DNA of 53,302 nucleotides from an uncultured Blautia sp. (lineage in GTDB: Bacteria; Bacillota; Clostridia; Lachnospirales; Lachnospiraceae): assembly GCA_934373235.1 (NCBI GenBank), contig CAKROW010000014.1:1-53302 (forward strand). Reading direction: 5' to 3'. This document shows, in pieces, positions 1 through 7,727 of this stretch. Positions within the stretch are counted from its first letter, which is position 1; each line of letters begins with the position of its first letter. The notes beneath the pieces were generated by a model. It had not been told where the DNA came from and made no database searches. It saw only the letters and a program-made list of their open reading frames with translations. The translations under genes were made by a program, and so were the position numbers.

Positions 1-969
1 TATATACATATACTCTTCCCTGGGATTTAAAAATTCCTGCACATTTACAGGTTCTCCTGTTTCATTAGGTGTGGAAAGTTTCTTGGGAAAACGTGTCTCA
101 TTATGGTCGATCACATTCATGGCAGTCTGAAGGATATTTCCACTGCACCGGTAGTTCACATCCAGAAGTACTGTATGGGCACCTCTGTAGTCCTGAGGAA
201 AATTAAGCATGATCTCCGGTCTTGCTCCCCGGAAATGATAGATAGACTGGTCATCATCCCCAACAACAAAAAGATTGTTCTCCGGTTCTGCCAGCATCCG
301 GATCACATCATACTGTACAGGATTGATGTCCTGAAACTCATCTACCAGAATATACCGGAATTTCTTCTGCCACGCTCCAAGAATATCCTTCCGCTTACGC
401 AAAAGCTCATAGCAGCTTAAAAGCATATCGTCAAAATCCAGCTTTCTCCGCTCATTCAGAGCTTTTCTGTAACCGCAGAATATCTGCCGGAAAATTTCAT
501 CCGGACAGCAGGATGCATAATAATGTTCAAGAGGAATCCTTCCTCCCTTCACAATGCTGATCTCTTTGGATACATCCTCCACAAAATCACCCTCCTGCGC
601 CTGCTCCGGAGCATGATTCAATACCAGTTCTTTAAGGATACTGTATTTTTCCTCCTCGGAAAGGATATTCCCTGCATCCAGACCATAAGCCTGTTTCAGA
701 ATACCGTAAAATACACCGTGAAACGTTCCAAAGGTCACACCTGTCCTTACAGCTTTTGTAAATTTCAGGAATCGTTCCTTCATCTCCAAGGCCGCAGCTT
801 TTGAAAAAGTTACCACCAGAATGGAAGCCTCAGGTATCTTCCCGTCGTTTATCATTTGTGCGGTTCTCTCTACAATAACGGAAGTTTTCCCCGAACCGGG
901 GCCTGCCAGAACCATCATAGGCCCTGACAGGTGGGCGATCGCCCTTTTCTGAGATGGATTAGGTATCAT
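1..969 (-). CDS. UvrD/PcrA-type superfamily 1 DNA helicase, N-terminal part (cut by window edge)
   Basis: The frame opens at ATG 969 and runs off the left edge, so only the first 323 residues are visible. Walker A motif AGPGSGKTS is at about residues 22-30, followed by the TFSKAAALEM (motif Ia-like) segment. The Walker B/DExx motif appears as VDEFQDIN and motif III as GDDDQSIYHFRGA. This order is that of UvrD/Rep/PcrA 3'-5' helicases, which unwind DNA in repair and replication restart. Start choice: GGAG of the preceding gltX end lies about 12 bases upstream, and the gap to the gltX stop is only 7 bases, so it is probably co-transcribed with gltX. The accessory domains that separate PcrA from shorter UvrD-like helicases lie outside the window, so no symbol is given. 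Confidence 0.9.
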   Translation of the reverse strand, partial: MIPNPSQKRAIAHLSGPMMVLAGPGSGKTSVIVERTAQMINDGKIPEASILVVTFSKAAALEMKERFLKFTKAVRTGVTFGTFHGVFYGILKQAYGLDAGNILSEEEKYSILKELVLNHAPEQAQEGDFVEDVSKEISIVKGGRIPLEHYYASCCPDEIFRQIFCGYRKALNERRKLDFDDMLLSCYELLRKRKDILGAWQKKFRYILVDEFQDINPVQYDVIRMLAEPENNLFVVGDDDQSIYHFRGARPEIMLNFPQDYRGAHTVLLDVNYRCSGNILQTAMNVIDHNETRFPKKLSTPNETGEPVNVQEFLNPREEYMYI

Positions 970-976
970 TCTTTCA

Positions 977-2428
977 TTATTTCTCCAGCTTCTCGATTGC
1001 TGCACGTACACGCTTCAGAGTCTCATCCTTGCCGATGATCTCCATGATCTCTGTAGCACCTGCAGGTGTCATCTGCTTGCCGGAAACTGCTGTACGGAGA
1101 GGCCACATTACATAACCGTTCTTATAGCCTTTCTCTTTGACAAATGCGCTTAAAGATGCAAACAGCGGATCATTGGTGTAATCTTCCTGTGCTTCAAGAA
1201 CCGGCAGAACTTCTTTTAATACTGTAAGGGAAGTTTCTTCTGTTGTTTTCATCTTCTTATGGCAGTACATGGCAGAATCATACTCGGGAACCTCCTGGAA
1301 GAAATCTACCAGCGCAGGGATATCCGGAAAGATCTCAATCCTTGTCTGAACCATAGATGCGATCTTCTTAAAGTCAAAATCCTTCTTAAGGACTTCCTGA
1401 AGATACGGCAGTGCTCTCTCATAGAAAGCTTCCGGATCCATCTTCTTGATGTATTCGCCGTTCATCCATTTAAGCTTCGGAACATCAAATACTGCCGGTG
1501 ATTTGTTGATGTGATGGTAATCAAATGCCTCCACAAGCTCCGGAAGTGTAAAGATCTCACGGTTATCCTGTGAACTCCATCCCAGAAGTGCCACATAGTT
1601 GATCACTGCCTCCGAAACAAAGCCCTGGTCAATAAGATCCTCGTAAGAGGAATGTCCACATCTCTTTGAAAGTTTCTGATGGTTCTCATCAGTGATCAGC
1701 GGACAGTGGACATAAACCGGGATCTCCCATCCAAATGCCTCATAGATACGGTTATATTTCGGTGCAGAGGAAAGATACTCATTACCTCTTACAACATGAG
1801 TGATCCCCATAAGATGATCATCAATAACATTTGCAAAGTTATATGTGGGATATCCGTCAGATTTGATCAGGATCAGGTCTTCCATCTCCTCATTATTAAC
1901 AGTGATATCACCGTAGATCACATCATGGAATGTAGTAGTTCCTTCTGTAGGCATATTAAAACGGATAACATGCGGCTCGCCTGCATCCAGTCTGCGCTGA
2001 ACCTCCTCCTTGGAAAGGTGAAGACATCTCTTGTCGTAAATGGAAATCTCCTTACCTGCAACTGTACGTTTCATGCTCTCCAGCTCTTCCTTACCACAGA
2101 AACAGTAGTATGCATCCCCCTGGTCAATAAGCTGCTTTGCATACTTTAAATACATACCGGATGCCTGACGCTCGCTCTGGACATAAGGACCTACACCGCC
2201 ATCCTTATCCGGACCCTCGTCATGAAGAAGGCCTGTCTTCTGAAGAGTACGGTAAATAATATCTACAGCACCTTCCACATAACGCTCCTGGTCTGTATCC
2301 TCAATACGGAGGATAAAATCTCCTCCCTCATGCTTTGCGATCAAATATGCATACAGGGCAGTTCTTAAGTTTCCCACATGCATCCTGCCTGTAGGGCTTG
2401 GTGCAAATCTGGTTCTGATCTTTGTCAT
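977..2428 (-). CDS. gltX: Glutamate--tRNA ligase
   Basis: Class I aminoacyl-tRNA synthetase of 483 aa, the normal length for bacterial GluRS; it charges tRNA-Glu with glutamate in the cytoplasm. The HIGH-type motif is PSPTGRMHVGN (residues 10-20) and the KMSKS-type motif is KLSKR (252-256). A zinc-site arrangement CFC (109-111) with Cys135 after KR is visible in the connective domain. The start at 2428 follows a strong AGAGGAG ribosome binding site. The gene lies between acpP, which ends in its own terminator, and the helicase gene, and a good sigma-A promoter precedes it. Whether it is discriminating or also charges tRNA-Gln cannot be read from sequence alone here. Confidence 0.97.
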   Translation of the reverse strand: MTKIRTRFAPSPTGRMHVGNLRTALYAYLIAKHEGGDFILRIEDTDQERYVEGAVDIIYRTLQKTGLLHDEGPDKDGGVGPYVQSERQASGMYLKYAKQLIDQGDAYYCFCGKEELESMKRTVAGKEISIYDKRCLHLSKEEVQRRLDAGEPHVIRFNMPTEGTTTFHDVIYGDITVNNEEMEDLILIKSDGYPTYNFANVIDDHLMGITHVVRGNEYLSSAPKYNRIYEAFGWEIPVYVHCPLITDENHQKLSKRCGHSSYEDLIDQGFVSEAVINYVALLGWSSQDNREIFTLPELVEAFDYHHINKSPAVFDVPKLKWMNGEYIKKMDPEAFYERALPYLQEVLKKDFDFKKIASMVQTRIEIFPDIPALVDFFQEVPEYDSAMYCHKKMKTTEETSLTVLKEVLPVLEAQEDYTNDPLFASLSAFVKEKGYKNGYVMWPLRTAVSGKQMTPAGATEIMEIIGKDETLKRVRAAIEKLEK

Positions 2429-2479
2429 CTTTTTTCTCCTCTATTTTCATTTTAATTCTTCTCTGGAAAATCAAACCTT

Positions 2480-2509
2480 ATTATATACCTAAAGTCTTTG
2501 AAATGTCCA
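2480..2509 (-). promoter_or_regulatory. Sigma-A promoter of gltX
   Basis: On the minus strand a TGGACA -35 box (2504-2509) and TATAAT -10 box (2480-2485) are separated by 18 bases. It lies about 50 bases upstream of the gltX start and after the acpP terminator. Confidence 0.65.
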
Positions 2510-2521
2510 TATCTATGACGC

Positions 2522-2558
2522 AAAAAATCCCCTGAGACACCACCGTCCCAGAGGATTT
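2522..2558 (-). terminator. Rho-independent terminator of acpP
   Basis: Minus-strand stem AAATCCTCTGGGA pairs with TCTCAGGGGATTT (G-U pairs included) around a short loop and runs into six T. It sits about 20 bases after the acpP stop. Confidence 0.85.
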
Positions 2559-2576
2559 ATCTTTGAATAAATGTTC

Positions 2577-2810
2577 TTATGCCTCTACGCCTTTATTCTT
2601 CAGGTACTCGATCACATCACCTACTGTAGCAAGGTCTGTAAGCTCCTCAGCAGGGATCTCTACATTGTACTCATCCTCAAGAGCCATAACCAGCTCAAAA
2701 AGATCAAGGGAATCTGCTCCAAGATCATCCTTAAAGGATGTATCCGGTGTAATTGTGGATGCCTCACAGTTCAACTGATCTGCAAGCATTTCTTTCATTT
2801 TTTCTAACAT
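2577..2810 (-). CDS. acpP: Acyl carrier protein
   Basis: 77-residue acidic carrier protein. The phosphopantetheine attachment site is Ser34 in GADSLDLFEL, the classic DSL motif, followed by the helix II acidic patch ALEDEYN that docks fatty acid synthase enzymes. Length and layout are those of type II fatty acid synthesis AcpP. It stands alone with its own near-consensus promoter and terminator rather than inside a fab operon, so it could also serve other carrier-dependent pathways; the housekeeping role is the likelier reading. The start at 2810 follows AAAAGGAG. Confidence 0.95.
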   Translation of the reverse strand: MLEKMKEMLADQLNCEASTITPDTSFKDDLGADSLDLFELVMALEDEYNVEIPAEELTDLATVGDVIEYLKNKGVEA

Positions 2811-2864
2811 GGTCTTCTTCTCCTTTTATTTACAGAGCTTATCTGTTTCCTCTTTTTGATGGAA

Positions 2865-2893
2865 AGTATATAATCTGTCCTGCCACTTGTCAA
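2865..2893 (-). promoter_or_regulatory. Sigma-A promoter of acpP
   Basis: TTGACA (2888-2893) and TATACT (2865-2870) on the minus strand with an exact 17-base spacer; transcription would begin about 50 bases upstream of the acpP start. Confidence 0.85.
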
Positions 2894-2970
2894 GAGTATT
2901 TGCCAAAATAATTATTTTATTTTAAAATATTTTGTGTTTCAAAGTAATCCAGGGCTGCTGCCTTGATCTT

Positions 2971-4140
2971 TCAGTCCTGAAAACGGATCCTTCTGGATAC
3001 GCTTAAAGCGATTCCCATTTCCATCATCAGGAACAGGATAGACGTACCTCCGTAACTGATAAAAGGCAGGGTAACACCGGTATTGGGAAGAAGGTTCAGA
3101 ACTACTGCCGTATTCAGGATAACCTGCAGGGCAATGTGGATGAACACTCCGCTTACCAGCATGGAACCATAAAGATCCGGTGCATTCTGTGCAATAAAAA
3201 ACAGTCTGTACAGAAGATAGGCAAACAGTACCAGTACCAAAATACCACCAAAGATCCCCAGTTCTTCACAGATAATGGAAAAGATCATATCATTTTGTGC
3301 CTCCGGAATACTTCCAAGTTTCTGGATACTGTTTCCCAGGCCTCTTCCAAAAAAGCCGCCGGAGCCTATGGCATAAAGTGCCTGAAGCGTCTGATAACCT
3401 CCATTATCCGAATATTTCTCCGGATCCAGCCATACAAGAATTCGCTGCAGACGGAAATTATCGCTGTTATCCATGGATGCCGCCAGGATGGAAACGCCTA
3501 CAACAGCCACCACGAGCACTGCACCTCCGAGAATAAGAAAAATCCTGAGCTTTGGATGCGCAATAAAGATCATTCCCACTGTGATTCCAAAAATAATGAT
3601 CGCTGTACTTAAATTATCTGTCAGAATGTATGCTCCAAGTGCCAGAGCACCGCCTATACATCCGAGAATCATACATGCCTTCAGAGTCTTTACCCTTCTT
3701 CCCATACTGACGATCATATAGGACATCATCATAATAGCTGCGATCTTGGCAACCTCCGCAGGCTGAAAGTTAACAGGGCCGATATAAAGCCATCTGGTAG
3801 CACCATGGGAATTATGTCCCAGAGGGGTTCTTACCAGTGCCATCAGGCCAAGCGAAGCCACATAGACCACAGTAGTAAAAGGAATCAGGATATGATAATC
3901 AAAAAGGGAGATCACCAGTGCCATGGCAATACATGCCACGCTGATCAGTGCCTGCTTTTTGAAATAAAACATGTCACTTCCATAGTTGATCTTCGCCATA
4001 TAGGAGCTGGTACTGTACAGCATGACCAGACCAAAACATATAAGAAGTACGATCACGGCTATAAGGTTGTAATCATAATAGTCTGCTTTCCACAGGATCA
4101 GATTTTTTACGGCTTTTTTCTTAGGCCGTTTATTACTCAT
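2971..4140 (-). CDS. SEDS-family peptidoglycan glycosyltransferase (FtsW/SpoVE type)
   Basis: 389-residue polytopic membrane protein with roughly ten hydrophobic segments. Family hallmarks are visible: a central extracellular loop with GSGGFFGRGLGNS, then AQNDMIFSIICEELG and the C-terminal LPNTGVTLPFISYGGTS. SEDS proteins polymerise lipid II into glycan strands together with a class B PBP. The PEAQNDMIF / CEELG block favours FtsW or SpoVE (division or spore cortex) over RodA, but which cannot be decided here; no PBP, mur gene or spoV gene is adjacent. The N-terminus is basic (KKKAVKN) and cytoplasmic. Confidence 0.9.
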   Translation of the reverse strand: MSNKRPKKKAVKNLILWKADYYDYNLIAVIVLLICFGLVMLYSTSSYMAKINYGSDMFYFKKQALISVACIAMALVISLFDYHILIPFTTVVYVASLGLMALVRTPLGHNSHGATRWLYIGPVNFQPAEVAKIAAIMMMSYMIVSMGRRVKTLKACMILGCIGGALALGAYILTDNLSTAIIIFGITVGMIFIAHPKLRIFLILGGAVLVVAVVGVSILAASMDNSDNFRLQRILVWLDPEKYSDNGGYQTLQALYAIGSGGFFGRGLGNSIQKLGSIPEAQNDMIFSIICEELGIFGGILVLVLFAYLLYRLFFIAQNAPDLYGSMLVSGVFIHIALQVILNTAVVLNLLPNTGVTLPFISYGGTSILFLMMEMGIALSVSRRIRFQD

Positions 4141-4242
4141 TTTATCACCAACGCTTTCTGTTTCTGCGTATTTTTTGTAAACTTCTCATATTATAGCATG
4201 GTTCTTTTTTGCATACAAGGACAGGAAGCATTCCTGTGATAC

Positions 4243-4267
4243 AAAAAGAATCCTGCTTGCAGGATTC
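4243..4267 (-). terminator. Hairpin with T-run upstream of the SEDS gene
   Basis: Perfect 9-bp stem GAATCCTGC / GCAGGATTC with a 2-base loop, followed on the minus strand by TTTTT. It would stop minus-strand read-through from the tmRNA side before the SEDS gene at 4140. A second small hairpin (ACAGGAA / TTCCTGT, 4221-4237) follows it. Confidence 0.6.
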
Positions 4268-4271
4268 TCCG

Positions 4272-4302
4272 CCTGCGGCGACATTTACCTCTCCGCCGCA
4301 GG
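4272..4302. repeat. GC-rich inverted repeat
   Basis: Perfect 9-bp arms CCTGCGGCG (4272-4280) and CGCCGCAGG (4294-4302) with a 13-base loop. It is one of a chain of hairpins filling the tmRNA-SEDS gap; no reading frame or known RNA is recognised in it. Confidence 0.7.
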
Positions 4303-4321
4303 GCGCTCCTGCCCGGAGGGC

Positions 4322-4371
4322 TTTTTTATTTCATTGGAACATTACGGAGTAATCTCCAATGAAATAAAAAA
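4322..4371. repeat. Perfect 17-bp inverted repeat downstream of tmRNA
   Basis: The arms at 4322-4338 and 4355-4371 are perfect reverse complements and both end in six A/T pairs, so the structure could act as a two-way terminator. Its outer T-run on one side is the same six bases that form the T-tract of the tmRNA terminator. Confidence 0.8.
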
Positions 4372-4400
4372 TCCGGATTCAATGCTGAACCCGGATTCAT
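4366..4400 (-). terminator. Rho-independent terminator of tmRNA
   Basis: Minus-strand stem AATCCGGGTTCA / TGAATCCGGATT (one G-U pair) with a 4-base loop and six T, just after the tmRNA 3' end. Confidence 0.85.
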
Positions 4401-4407
4401 CCTATAG

Positions 4408-4751
4408 TGGACCTGAGGGGAATCGAACCCCTGTCCGAAAGCCTATTCATCAAGGCATCTCCCATCACAGTCGCTGTTTTGACATTCCCTCCACCGCACG
4501 CCCACCGACAGGCTTACTGTTTCAGTAGCTTCATAATACATCTACCGGGGCAAAGCTTACCCGGCAAGGTTTCTCACATAGTCGACGCCAGGATCCTGAT
4601 GTGTGAGTGCATCAGGGCTGACGAGCAGCTTAGGCTGCTAACGCTAACTTATTGTCTGCGTTTATATTTAGTTTCCCGGTTGGTACGCAGTCCAGGAGTC
4701 TGCGGATGGCTTCCCTAACTTCAAAACCCCCGTCGAAACCAGTACAAGCCC
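4408..4751 (-). ncRNA. ssrA: Transfer-messenger RNA (tmRNA)
   Basis: About 344 nt. The 5' acceptor strand GGGCTTG pairs, with G-U wobbles, with CAGGTCC at the 3' end, and the T-arm GGACAGGGGTTCGATTCC is typical. The conserved 5' block TACTGGTTTCGACGGGGG follows the acceptor strand. The tag frame at 4630-4659 reads ADNKLALAA then TAA, possibly with Asn before it, which matches the LALAA-type degradation tags that release stalled ribosomes. The 3' end reads ACTA after the acceptor stem, so CCA is apparently not encoded and must be added. The promoter lies about 75 bases upstream of the mature 5' end, implying a trimmed leader. Confidence 0.95.
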
Positions 4752-4830
4752 TTACGACTTATGGTGATGCAGCCCTTCTGCATCTTCTGGTGGACAGACG
4801 ACTTGTCATTAGCTTTATTGACTGTGTTTT

Positions 4831-4859
4831 ATTATACGGATGTTTTTTATATGTGTCAA
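4831..4859 (-). promoter_or_regulatory. Consensus sigma-A promoter of tmRNA
   Basis: Perfect TTGACA (4854-4859), 17-base spacer and perfect TATAAT (4831-4836) on the minus strand. This is the strongest promoter seen in the window, fitting an abundant stable RNA. Confidence 0.92.
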
Positions 4860-4909
4860 GGGGTGATTTTTGCAAACCACCCCCTGACATTATACGATCT
4901 GATAAGATC

Positions 4910-6217
4910 TTATCTCATATTTAAACCTGCTGCCTTGCTCCAGGAACCATAGTAGGTTCTGGAACCGATCTTTTTGTATGCACGGATACGTACATAGTAT
5001 TTCGTCTTTGCAAGGTTACTTAAGTTTACTGCATTGTAGCTTGCGCTCTTTGTAAGTGTCTTCGCTCCTCTGAAGCTGGAATTTCTGCTGTACTGGATCT
5101 GGTATCCGGAAACGCCTTTCTGCTTGTTCCATACCACGATTGCTCTCTTTGAGGAAAGCTTGGCTGTGGTAAGGGATGTATGTCTCCTTGGAACTACGAT
5201 CACTGTACAGGATTTCTTTTTGCCGCTTCCGTCCTTGGCTGTTGCTGTGATTACGGTTTTACCCGGAAGCTTGGCTGTCACTTTACCGGATGCACTTACT
5301 GTTGCAACGGAAGTATTGCTGGACTTCCAGGTTACGGATTTGTTGGATGCGCTGCTTGGAGAAACCACTGCCTTTAAGGTTGTGGATGTGCCTGCTGCAA
5401 GCTGTTTCTTTCCTGAGATGGACAGGGAGGAAACTTTCACATTGGAAGCGGTACGGTAGGATGCTTTGATCTGGTAACGGCCGCAATTGTCACCATATGG
5501 ACGAATCTTAATGTAATATGTTCCTCTATTCAAAGTTTCTTCATATGTTCTGACTAACGGAGCTTCTTCCGAAGCATAATATACTTCCTCTTCCTTTAAT
5601 ACGATGCTATCCTTATTATATATAGTATAGTAAGCATCTTTTATTCTGCCTGTATATGTAAATTTTACTTTCTGCCTGAAAGGAACTGTAATTTTATAAA
5701 AATCACATCTGTCAGTCATGGATAAAAATCCCATGATTTTTACATTTGGTCTCAGATTTCTGGCTGTTTCAAATCCATCATTCGGTTCTACTTCCTGGTT
5801 ATTTGCCACTGTTAAGCTGGCCTTTAGTTTATAATCACCCTTATTTGAACCATATGGATATACCTTTATGAAATATTTTCCGGCTTCCAGAGCAAGATCA
5901 TTCGATGACGTTTTTGGATCCCTCTCATCAGAATAATATACTTCTGTTTTCCAGAACAAAGTTTCCAGATCTTTATCCCAAACTTCAACATAAGCATCTC
6001 TGATACTCCAGCCCTGATACATTACATGAAGATATCCTGCCTTTGGAACTGTAACTGTCCAAAAATCCACCCCACCTTCACTGATGTTTCCACTTGCCCA
6101 TGCATTATTCAATGCCAATGTCCGGTTTGCTGCCTGGGCCTTCACTCCCGGCACAAGCATTAATGCCAGAAACAGCATCAATGGTGCAAGCCACCGAAAA
6201 ATTCTTTTTTCTTTCAT
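4910..6217 (-). CDS. Exported PPC/BIG2/Fn3-like repeat protein, paralog 1
   Basis: 435 aa. A cleavable signal peptide is seen (basic MKEKRIFR, hydrophobic core, VKAQA near residue 28). Two PPC-like beta modules follow (about 33-135 and 140-255), each containing an EAGKYFIKVYPYG or RGTYYIKIRPYG strand. A BIG2 Ig-like domain is at about 262-342 (TWKSSNTSVATVSASGKV), and a C-terminal Fn3-like segment contains VSGYQIQYSRN and YYGSWSK. There is no LPxTG sortase motif, transmembrane anchor or catalytic motif, so it is probably secreted or held on the wall non-covalently. It has its own promoter and is not joined to paralogs 2 and 3. Its function is unknown; binding or adhesion is only a guess from the domains. 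Confidence 0.85.
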   Translation of the reverse strand: MKEKRIFRWLAPLMLFLALMLVPGVKAQAANRTLALNNAWASGNISEGGVDFWTVTVPKAGYLHVMYQGWSIRDAYVEVWDKDLETLFWKTEVYYSDERDPKTSSNDLALEAGKYFIKVYPYGSNKGDYKLKASLTVANNQEVEPNDGFETARNLRPNVKIMGFLSMTDRCDFYKITVPFRQKVKFTYTGRIKDAYYTIYNKDSIVLKEEEVYYASEEAPLVRTYEETLNRGTYYIKIRPYGDNCGRYQIKASYRTASNVKVSSLSISGKKQLAAGTSTTLKAVVSPSSASNKSVTWKSSNTSVATVSASGKVTAKLPGKTVITATAKDGSGKKKSCTVIVVPRRHTSLTTAKLSSKRAIVVWNKQKGVSGYQIQYSRNSSFRGAKTLTKSASYNAVNLSNLAKTKYYVRIRAYKKIGSRTYYGSWSKAAGLNMR

Positions 6218-6251
6218 TCCTTCTTCCTCCTTTTTATTTTTCGATAACTCT

Positions 6252-6281
6252 ATTATAAAGTTTGCTGACTGTTTCCGTCAA
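6252..6281 (-). promoter_or_regulatory. Sigma-A promoter of exported paralog 1
   Basis: TTGACG (6276-6281), 18-base spacer, TATAAT (6252-6257) on the minus strand, 35 bases upstream of the start codon, which follows AAAAAGGAGG. Confidence 0.8.
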
Positions 6282-6311
6282 CTATATACGAGTTTTTTCC
6301 CATTATTTTGC

Positions 6312-6350
6312 AAAAGCTCCGCTACATTTTTATATGCAGCAGAGCTTTTT
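6312..6350 (-). terminator. Terminator of exported paralog 2
   Basis: Minus-strand stem AGCTCTGCTGCAT / ATGTAGCGGAGCT (G-U pairs) with an A-rich 5' side and TTTT tail, directly after the paralog 2 stop. It separates paralogs 3-2 from paralog 1. Confidence 0.7.
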
Positions 6351-6356
6351 GCTTTC

Positions 6357-7682
6357 TTATTTTATATAGGTTTTTGATACTTTGCTCCAGGCACCGTAGT
6401 AGGTTTTTTTGCCCAGTTTGTAGTAGGACTGGACCCGTACATAATAATTGGCTTTCTTCAGGTTTTTCATTCTGGCAAACTCCAGGTATTGCTGTTTCCT
6501 GTATATGGTTTTTGCTCCTTTGAAGTTTTTGTTTCTGGAATACTGGACACGGTATCCTGTGACGCCTTTCTGGTAATTCCATACTACGAACATCTTTCTG
6601 CCGCCTGTAGATACAGCTTTTACAGAAGATGCCTGTGCAGGGTAGATCATCAGTTTACAGGTACCCTTCACCTTGCTTCCGTCTTTTGCTTTTACTGTGA
6701 TAGTGACTTTGCCCGGTTTCTTTCCTGTAACTTTTCCATTTGCATCTACAGTTGCAACAGATTTATCACTGCTGGACCAGGTTACATCTTTGTTTACTGT
6801 GTTGGATGGGGTAAATACCGCTTTCAGCTTTGCAGATTTCTTTGCGGCAAGTTTTGCCGGGGCTTTTACGGTGATCTTTCTGGCTTTTATGCCTTCTGAG
6901 GAGTTGGTAATAAAGCTTAAAAGATAGCGTCCGCTGTTACCATATACTCCCCCCCTCACTATGATATAATAATTTCCAGCTTCCAGAACTCTCTCATCCT
7001 GGTAAATACATGGATTATTTTCTCCTGTATTATGAGTATCATAATTATTCAGCTTTATACTTCTGAAATCATTATCATACATATAAATATCGGAGTCCTC
7101 TATATAAGTTGTCCACCGAATAGACACAGCCTGTTTTTTGGGAAGAGTCACTTTGTAGCAGTCCCGTTCGTCCGAATATGTGCAAAATCCGTAGATCATG
7201 GTATTATGCTTCAACGGCATGGCTGTTTCAAATGTATCATTTGGTTCTGTTTCATTATTGCTTACTGCTTTGAAGGAAGCTTTCAGGGCATAGGCAACTT
7301 CTGTTTTATCACTGCTGCGGAGTTTTTGCACCTTAAGCTCATAATTTCCCGGTTCCAGTCCCATTGTTTCTGTAACAGTGGTTTTCTGGTCTTCTGCTAC
7401 TAACCCTCCGGCTGTTTTTTTGATGTCAGAGTCAATTTTACTGACTTCCACATACACTCTGTCCTCTGACTGTTGTGTATAATCAATAGTAAGGATTCCT
7501 TTACTTCCTACTGAAAAATTATAACGATCTTCCTCTTCGCCAATACTTCCTGTAACCCAGGTGTCATTTAACTCCAGTGTTTTATTTCCTTCCTCTGCAT
7601 GGATCATACTTACAGGAAACAACATTGCACAGCAAAGCAGACTTAATAAAGCTATGATATACATCCATCTGTTTTTCTTCAT
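6357..7682 (-). CDS. Exported PPC/BIG2/Fn3-like repeat protein, paralog 2
   Basis: 441 aa from ATG 7682, which has AGGAGGG at good spacing; an in-frame ATG 30 bases further upstream lacks a binding site. The signal peptide MKKNRWMYII..VSMIHAEEG is cut after about residue 30. The layout matches its neighbours: two PPC-like modules (YELKVQKLRSS; NYYIIVRGGVYG), a BIG2 domain (TWSSSDKSVATVDANGKV), and an Fn3-like end with VTGYRVQYSRNKNFKGAKT and YYGAWSK. It lies 45 bases after paralog 3, which suggests one transcript ending in the terminator at 6312-6350. No enzyme or anchor motif is seen. The shared GAKT/GYxxQYSRN end points to recent duplication. Confidence 0.85.
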   Translation of the reverse strand: MKKNRWMYIIALLSLLCCAMLFPVSMIHAEEGNKTLELNDTWVTGSIGEEEDRYNFSVGSKGILTIDYTQQSEDRVYVEVSKIDSDIKKTAGGLVAEDQKTTVTETMGLEPGNYELKVQKLRSSDKTEVAYALKASFKAVSNNETEPNDTFETAMPLKHNTMIYGFCTYSDERDCYKVTLPKKQAVSIRWTTYIEDSDIYMYDNDFRSIKLNNYDTHNTGENNPCIYQDERVLEAGNYYIIVRGGVYGNSGRYLLSFITNSSEGIKARKITVKAPAKLAAKKSAKLKAVFTPSNTVNKDVTWSSSDKSVATVDANGKVTGKKPGKVTITVKAKDGSKVKGTCKLMIYPAQASSVKAVSTGGRKMFVVWNYQKGVTGYRVQYSRNKNFKGAKTIYRKQQYLEFARMKNLKKANYYVRVQSYYKLGKKTYYGAWSKVSKTYIK

Positions 7683-7727
7683 TAACAGTCCCTCCTTTTG
7701 GAAGCTTTTCATAATCCATCCCGCATA

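Noticed and set aside
4322..4371. 17-bp inverted repeat as the end of an insertion sequence
   Set aside because: No transposase, no target-site duplication and the arms form one hairpin; a terminator-like structure explains it better.
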